Shown: positions 39,433 to 43,126 of the stretch, one piece after another | Position numbering within the stretch: position 1 is the stretch's first letter | How the letters are laid out: every line of letters begins with the position of its first letter | DNA from: Microvirga sesbaniae | GTDB taxonomy: Bacteria > Pseudomonadota > Alphaproteobacteria > Rhizobiales > Beijerinckiaceae | Reading direction: 5' to 3' | DNA length: 43,126 nt | NCBI RefSeq assembly: GCF_025460805.1 | Contig: NZ_JAMXFJ010000033.1 | Location: 1 to 43,126 of the forward strand | Notes under the pieces: generated by a model | Databases searched by the model: none | What the model was told of the DNA's origin: nothing | Seen by the model: only the letters and a program-made list of their open reading frames with translations | Translations under genes and position numbers: made by a program

Positions 39433-42400
39433 AGCCCCTCAGAACTCAATGCTATCAAGGCTTTTGAATCCTGAATTTTCTTTAGGATAGCACGGGCGTG
39501 CTGCGCATTAGCCGTTCGGACTGAAGAATTTAGGTCTGACGATATCTCACCAGGTTGGTAGCAAGCCGTCCATTTGAGCACAGCCCTCCGCCTATAAAGC
39601 TCTGCTAACCAGAAGGCGTCAACAGTTGCTAGCGAGTGCTCGATGGCTTTATCAAGGATCGTAAGTGCTTCCCCGAGGCTCCCGGATATCTCAGTCAGTT
39701 CCGCCAGCATATCGAGATAGATTGGCAAATCCTCCTCGGTCCCGACCTCCTTTTGAACACGTAATCCCTCGTGGATCAGATGAAGTCCGTCATCAGGTGC
39801 AGTGTCCGCTCTACACCAGCCTGCGAAGATGCTACTTTTTGCGATTGCGCCCGCCAATCCATGCTCGTTACCAATATCGCGGAGACGTTCGGACAATGAG
39901 CTTACCATCAACCGATCACGGCGATAGAACCCGTGAAGCATAGCCATATCAAGCGCATGGCATATACTCCCAACGTGGGCAATCTCATCCGCCCACCTTA
40001 CTGCAGCTAGTGAACTTTCCGTTGAAGCATCGATCTCCCCAGTGAACCAAAGGGATTGAGCACGCTCTCCCAATGCGCAGACCTTCGCATCGTGTCCACC
40101 GTATCGGCCTCGGCTGACAATCGCTCGGTCAGGATCGTAAAGTTTGAGACCGTGCTCTATGCACTTGAGGCATGCATAGTGAGCGCCTGAATGAAAGTTG
40201 GCGGCCCAGGCGCAGTGGAAGCTCTGCAGTCTTATCTCGGGATCTTGCGAGTTTTCTAAATCACTGACGATGATTTTTGATCGGCCTCGGCGTGTATCAA
40301 AATCTGGTGACGTGAACCACCACCCCCAATATAGCGGGAACCACTTCTCAGGATTACCCATCTCCCCTTCACGACAAATTGCGATGCCTCTCTCATATAT
40401 GCTGCGAGCTTCGCTAGAGCCTGTGCCATAGATCGCTGTCGCAATTGTTCCTCTCAGAGTAAGAACTTTGAGCAAGACGTCACGGACCGCTTCTTCTGCA
40501 CTACAAGCATCAAGCTGCGCTTCTGCGAGTATAAGCAATTGTTCAGCCTCACGAAGGGCAGACCGTGTGGCACAGGCTTCGGCCGCATTCAAAGCGAACC
40601 GCGCCGCCTCATAATGCCGGCCTGATTTTTCGCAATGCCAAGCCATTATTTCATCAGGCATAGATGCTAGTTGCCCGGCAAGACATGCTCGAACAATCCG
40701 GTCGTGCTGAGTCACTCGATCAGCCTTCAACATACTGTCGTATGCTGCTTCTTGTAGAAGCAAATGGCGAAACGAGAAGACGGGGTTGCTGAGATCAGGG
40801 ACTCGCACTTCGATTATGCCAAGTCTCCGCAGCTGCTCCAGTCCACTAGTAAGTTGAGTGTCCCCTATCGTTTCACGGCAAATCGGCACGAGATTCTGCA
40901 ATGTGAAGTCACGACCAAATACGCTTGCGACTTGCGCAATGCGCCGCGCAGGACCTGCTGCTGAGAGACGCGCAGCCAAAAGATCGCTAAGGGACATAAT
41001 TTGACTGCCACGCAGGATCCTCTCAGCTGCACTTAGATTAATCGAAGAACCATTCCCAAGTTGATCTTGTAGCAGCCGAACGAACTCTTCGACGAACAAC
41101 GGAATGCCGTCGCTGCGCTGAAAGATAAGAGATATTAGCGGTTCGCTCCCTACAGGGACTCCAAGCCGCAGAACCATCTCCTTAACAGAGGCCCTGTCAA
41201 GTGGAGCTAAGGCCACTTTCTGAACATGTTCCGCCGCAAAGCGTGAAAGATCGGCTTCATCTCTCGACGTTATGATCAAAAGCAAAGGTAGCTTTTTCAA
41301 TTTCCCAATTAGGTCGTCGACAACATACCGGGTGAGCGTATCAGCCCATTGAAAGTCCTCAATGGCGATTACTTGTGGGCGGACCTTACAGGCAGCAGAC
41401 AACAAGTCTAAGATCGCGTCGACCGCTCTTGCCGCAAAATCCGGGTCAGGCTGCGGATCCAAGCATTTTTCAGAACTAGGCCGCTCGCCAAGTGGGTGGT
41501 TGAGCAGAAACTCAATTGTTTCTACACTTTCGCGCTTGTGACCGGGTGAGATCGTATCGAAATAACCTTCAAGATCTCGCCCTGCAACGGACGAGCTTCG
41601 ATTGGTGCGGTTTCGCACTTCGCGTTGCAATCGATCAATGAAAGGATGTAGTGGGCGGGAGTTGCCTCTCGGTTGGCACTGATAAAGGCGAACTATTGAT
41701 AAATGGGGCTCAAGATCCCTACTTAACTCCGCCAGAAGCCGCGACTTACCCACACCTGGCTCGCCAACGATGATGATAGCTTGCCCGACTCCGTGGGTTG
41801 CTTGGCGCCAAAGGCGCCTACATTCCTGCATCTCATCGGTTCGCGACACAAATGGTGTGGCCTGACTGCGATAAGTCGAAAACCGATCAATAACCTCGCG
41901 ATGCCTTAAAGGGCGCCAGAGTCGTTGAGGACTAGCAAACCCTTTTAGGATTTTCATACCAATCAACTCGTATTCGAAAGCAGATTTTGTTAGCTGATAG
42001 GTAGACTCTGCAACTGCAATGCTGTTGGCTTCGACCTCCGATTGTATTCGAGAGGCTAAATTCAGAGCCAAACCAACGAATTGTCTATCAGTTGAGTTCT
42101 CCGTATTTGCTGGATTTAGCAGAACGACGCCAGTAGCTATCCCAAACCGGACGCCAATGTATTGTCCCCGGATTACCGTTTTTGAATCTTGGCAACGTCG
42201 GAGAGCGATAAGGGCAGCTGTCACCGCGCAGTATGCAGCATCCTCGGTAGGGGCTGGGTATCCGAAGAACGCGAGTCCGCCATCACCTTGGACCTGACCT
42301 AAGTAGCCGCCCTGCTCTTCGATAGAAGACTGAATTTGTTTGTGAACGACAAGTAGAGCCTGATGAAAATCCTCCGGATCAACTAAATTCAAGAGGGCTG

Positions 42401-42530
42401 TTGAATTCACAATATCGTAGAATAGAGAAGTTATATTTCGGCGCTCGCCAGCAGCCTCTTCGCCAGCGTTTGATGCATGGCGCGGGTCTATGGGGTCGCT
42501 GTAGTTAGACGAACGCGTCATAATGACCAT
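39429..42530 (-). CDS. class III nucleotide cyclase-AAA ATPase-TPR regulator
   Basis: In this 1033-residue protein, residues about 30-200 form a class III cyclase domain with metal Asp residues in L-F-Y-D-I and Q-G-D-G-G, and the Asn/Arg pair in L-A-L-N-L-A-S-R. The Lys that usually selects adenine is Gln (G-Q-V-Q-G-D-G) and its Asp partner is also not seen. Such changes are common in cyclases fused to AAA/TPR modules, so the nucleotide product is uncertain. An AAA_16/STAND-type ATPase follows with Walker A G-E-P-G-V-G-K-S and Walker B V-I-A-I-E-D-F-Q-W-A-D. About 450 helical TPR-like residues complete the protein. ATG 42530 or 42521 may start it. Its stop overlaps ycaO, so it heads the operon as a likely sensor/regulator. 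Confidence 0.85.
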   Translation of the reverse strand: MVIMTRSSNYSDPIDPRHASNAGEEAAGERRNITSLFYDIVNSTALLNLVDPEDFHQALLVVHKQIQSSIEEQGGYLGQVQGDGGLAFFGYPAPTEDAAYCAVTAALIALRRCQDSKTVIRGQYIGVRFGIATGVVLLNPANTENSTDRQFVGLALNLASRIQSEVEANSIAVAESTYQLTKSAFEYELIGMKILKGFASPQRLWRPLRHREVIDRFSTYRSQATPFVSRTDEMQECRRLWRQATHGVGQAIIIVGEPGVGKSRLLAELSRDLEPHLSIVRLYQCQPRGNSRPLHPFIDRLQREVRNRTNRSSSVAGRDLEGYFDTISPGHKRESVETIEFLLNHPLGERPSSEKCLDPQPDPDFAARAVDAILDLLSAACKVRPQVIAIEDFQWADTLTRYVVDDLIGKLKKLPLLLIITSRDEADLSRFAAEHVQKVALAPLDRASVKEMVLRLGVPVGSEPLISLIFQRSDGIPLFVEEFVRLLQDQLGNGSSINLSAAERILRGSQIMSLSDLLAARLSAAGPARRIAQVASVFGRDFTLQNLVPICRETIGDTQLTSGLEQLRRLGIIEVRVPDLSNPVFSFRHLLLQEAAYDSMLKADRVTQHDRIVRACLAGQLASMPDEIMAWHCEKSGRHYEAARFALNAAEACATRSALREAEQLLILAEAQLDACSAEEAVRDVLLKVLTLRGTIATAIYGTGSSEARSIYERGIAICREGEMGNPEKWFPLYWGWWFTSPDFDTRRGRSKIIVSDLENSQDPEIRLQSFHCAWAANFHSGAHYACLKCIEHGLKLYDPDRAIVSRGRYGGHDAKVCALGERAQSLWFTGEIDASTESSLAAVRWADEIAHVGSICHALDMAMLHGFYRRDRLMVSSLSERLRDIGNEHGLAGAIAKSSIFAGWCRADTAPDDGLHLIHEGLRVQKEVGTEEDLPIYLDMLAELTEISGSLGEALTILDKAIEHSLATVDAFWLAELYRRRAVLKWTACYQPGEISSDLNSSVRTANAQHARAILKKIQDSKALIALSSEGL

Positions 42531-43084
42531 GTCCCACTACGTCAGGAGGGTCAGAGTTCACCATAGCTGCCGTGGAGCGATGCAGCGTCGGTTCTGAGCT
42601 CAATGTATATTAAGCCAATCCAAGGTTCCGCCAAGACCAAGGCGGTCACGCGTTACACATGAAAATGGGTGGGTAGCTCGTATGTAGAATGTTGTAAGGC
42701 TATACATTATCTTCAAGGCTCCTTGCTGTGGTTCAAAGCTCCAGGCGGGCTGAGAGGGCAGCCCTGTTACAGGCATTAGACAAGTGTAGATTCAATCGGC
42801 ACGTCAGCAGGTCATGTATATCGCATTCGTAGTGCGCCATACGCGAACACTCACCCGATCTCTACGAACCGCCTAAACGTCTGATAACTCAGGTCGTCCT
42901 CGCGCCGAATGCATTGTTCCCGCTGTGCATGTTCAGGTTTCTGTCCACGGCTGCGCATTTGCGGCGCAACCGTAGGCGGCGGGAAAACCCTTGGCGGCCC
43001 TAGGTCCAATCGACATTCAGGATTCACTTTGAGGGTGATTTGTGATTCCTGGGGCCCTGGATTTGCTGATCTGGTGCCTGACCC
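42531..43084. other. intergenic region with a degenerate tRNA-Ser-like segment
   Basis: No gene is convincing in these 554 bases. At 42821-42847 the sequence CGCATTCGTAGTGCGCCATACG resembles the anticodon and variable-arm part of the tRNA-Ser at 32476 (CGCACTCGAAATGCGGCATACG), with a few mismatches. The last about 100 bases probably include the left end of an IS; its exact terminus was not fixed. Confidence 0.4.
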
Positions 43085-43126
43085 ATGGCCAAGCCGAAGC
43101 GTTATGAGCTGACAGCCGTCCAGTGG
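43085..43126 (+). CDS. IS5-family transposase, N-terminal start (partial)
   Basis: ATG 43085 opens M-A-K-P-K-R-Y-E-L-T-A-V-Q-W, which matches the usual opening of IS5-family (IS427-like) transposases (R-Y-E-L-T-D-x-Q-W). The gene runs off the window's right edge. It indicates an insertion sequence at the island's right side. Confidence 0.65.
   Translation, partial: MAKPKRYELTAVQW

Noticed and set aside
42740..42840. 35-codon minus-strand ORF considered as a RiPP precursor
   Set aside because: It begins in the tRNA-Ser-like segment, has no ribosome site, and is upstream of and far from ycaO.
1..43126. CRISPR array
   Set aside because: No run of regularly spaced identical repeats was seen; the only tandem repeats are the coding repeats of the RTX-like protein and the palindromic element modules.

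Overview
The window looks like a chromosome segment of a high-GC alphaproteobacterium of the order Hyphomicrobiales, most like Microvirga/Methylobacterium. This is inferred from the core block rplU-rpmA-GNAT-obgE-proB-proA-nadD-rsfS-rlmH-envC-like-ctpA-rppH, from a DUF1236 secreted protein, and from RTX-like repeat proteins. No species can be named from the sequence alone.

Layout. (1) 1-8250 is accessory DNA: the tail of an RTX-type protein, small secreted or membrane proteins, a thermonuclease, a ClpP-like/peptidoglycan-binding lipoprotein, a 616-residue RTX-like repeat protein, and a cluster of damaged tRNA sequences at 3999-4245. (2) 8495-16335 is a compact, almost wholly minus-strand integrative element without visible capsid genes. 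It has a tyrosine integrase, an AlpA-like regulator, a winged-helix protein, a DUF927 ATPase, phage-type hypotheticals, an HGGxSTG protein and a SLATT-like (DUF4231) membrane protein at the far end. It ends at a 52-base 3' piece of tRNA-Leu(CAA). (3) 16340-19650 is a graveyard: a fossil integrase split by a CTAG-ended palindromic element, a 5'-truncated FkbM methyltransferase and an HK97 capsid fragment, followed by an apparently intact SGNH-hydrolase-like gene. (4) 19800-32565 is core genome. A long minus-strand operon runs from obgE to rppH with many overlapping stops and starts. An oppositely oriented DUF72 gene sits between proB and proA. The core ends at an intact tRNA-Ser(CGA). (5) 32566-43126 is a lower-GC island immediately downstream of that tRNA. 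It carries a plasmid-type topoisomerase III and then a five-gene minus-strand cluster: class III cyclase/AAA ATPase/TPR protein, YcaO, TfuA, a gluzincin-like metallopeptidase and an unknown 177-residue protein. The window closes inside an IS5-type transposase gene.

How the genes work together. The core operon links ribosome assembly (ObgE, RsfS, RlmH), proline synthesis (ProB, ProA), NAD synthesis (NadD), envelope processing (EnvC-like factor, CtpA) and RNA 5'-end processing (RppH). The YcaO-TfuA pair implies ATP-dependent backbone modification (azoline or thioamide) of a peptide or protein. The neighbouring cyclase/ATPase would be a signal input and the metallopeptidase a processing enzyme. 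No classic precursor peptide, dehydrogenase or exporter is visible, so this cluster is the best candidate for an undescribed system in the window.
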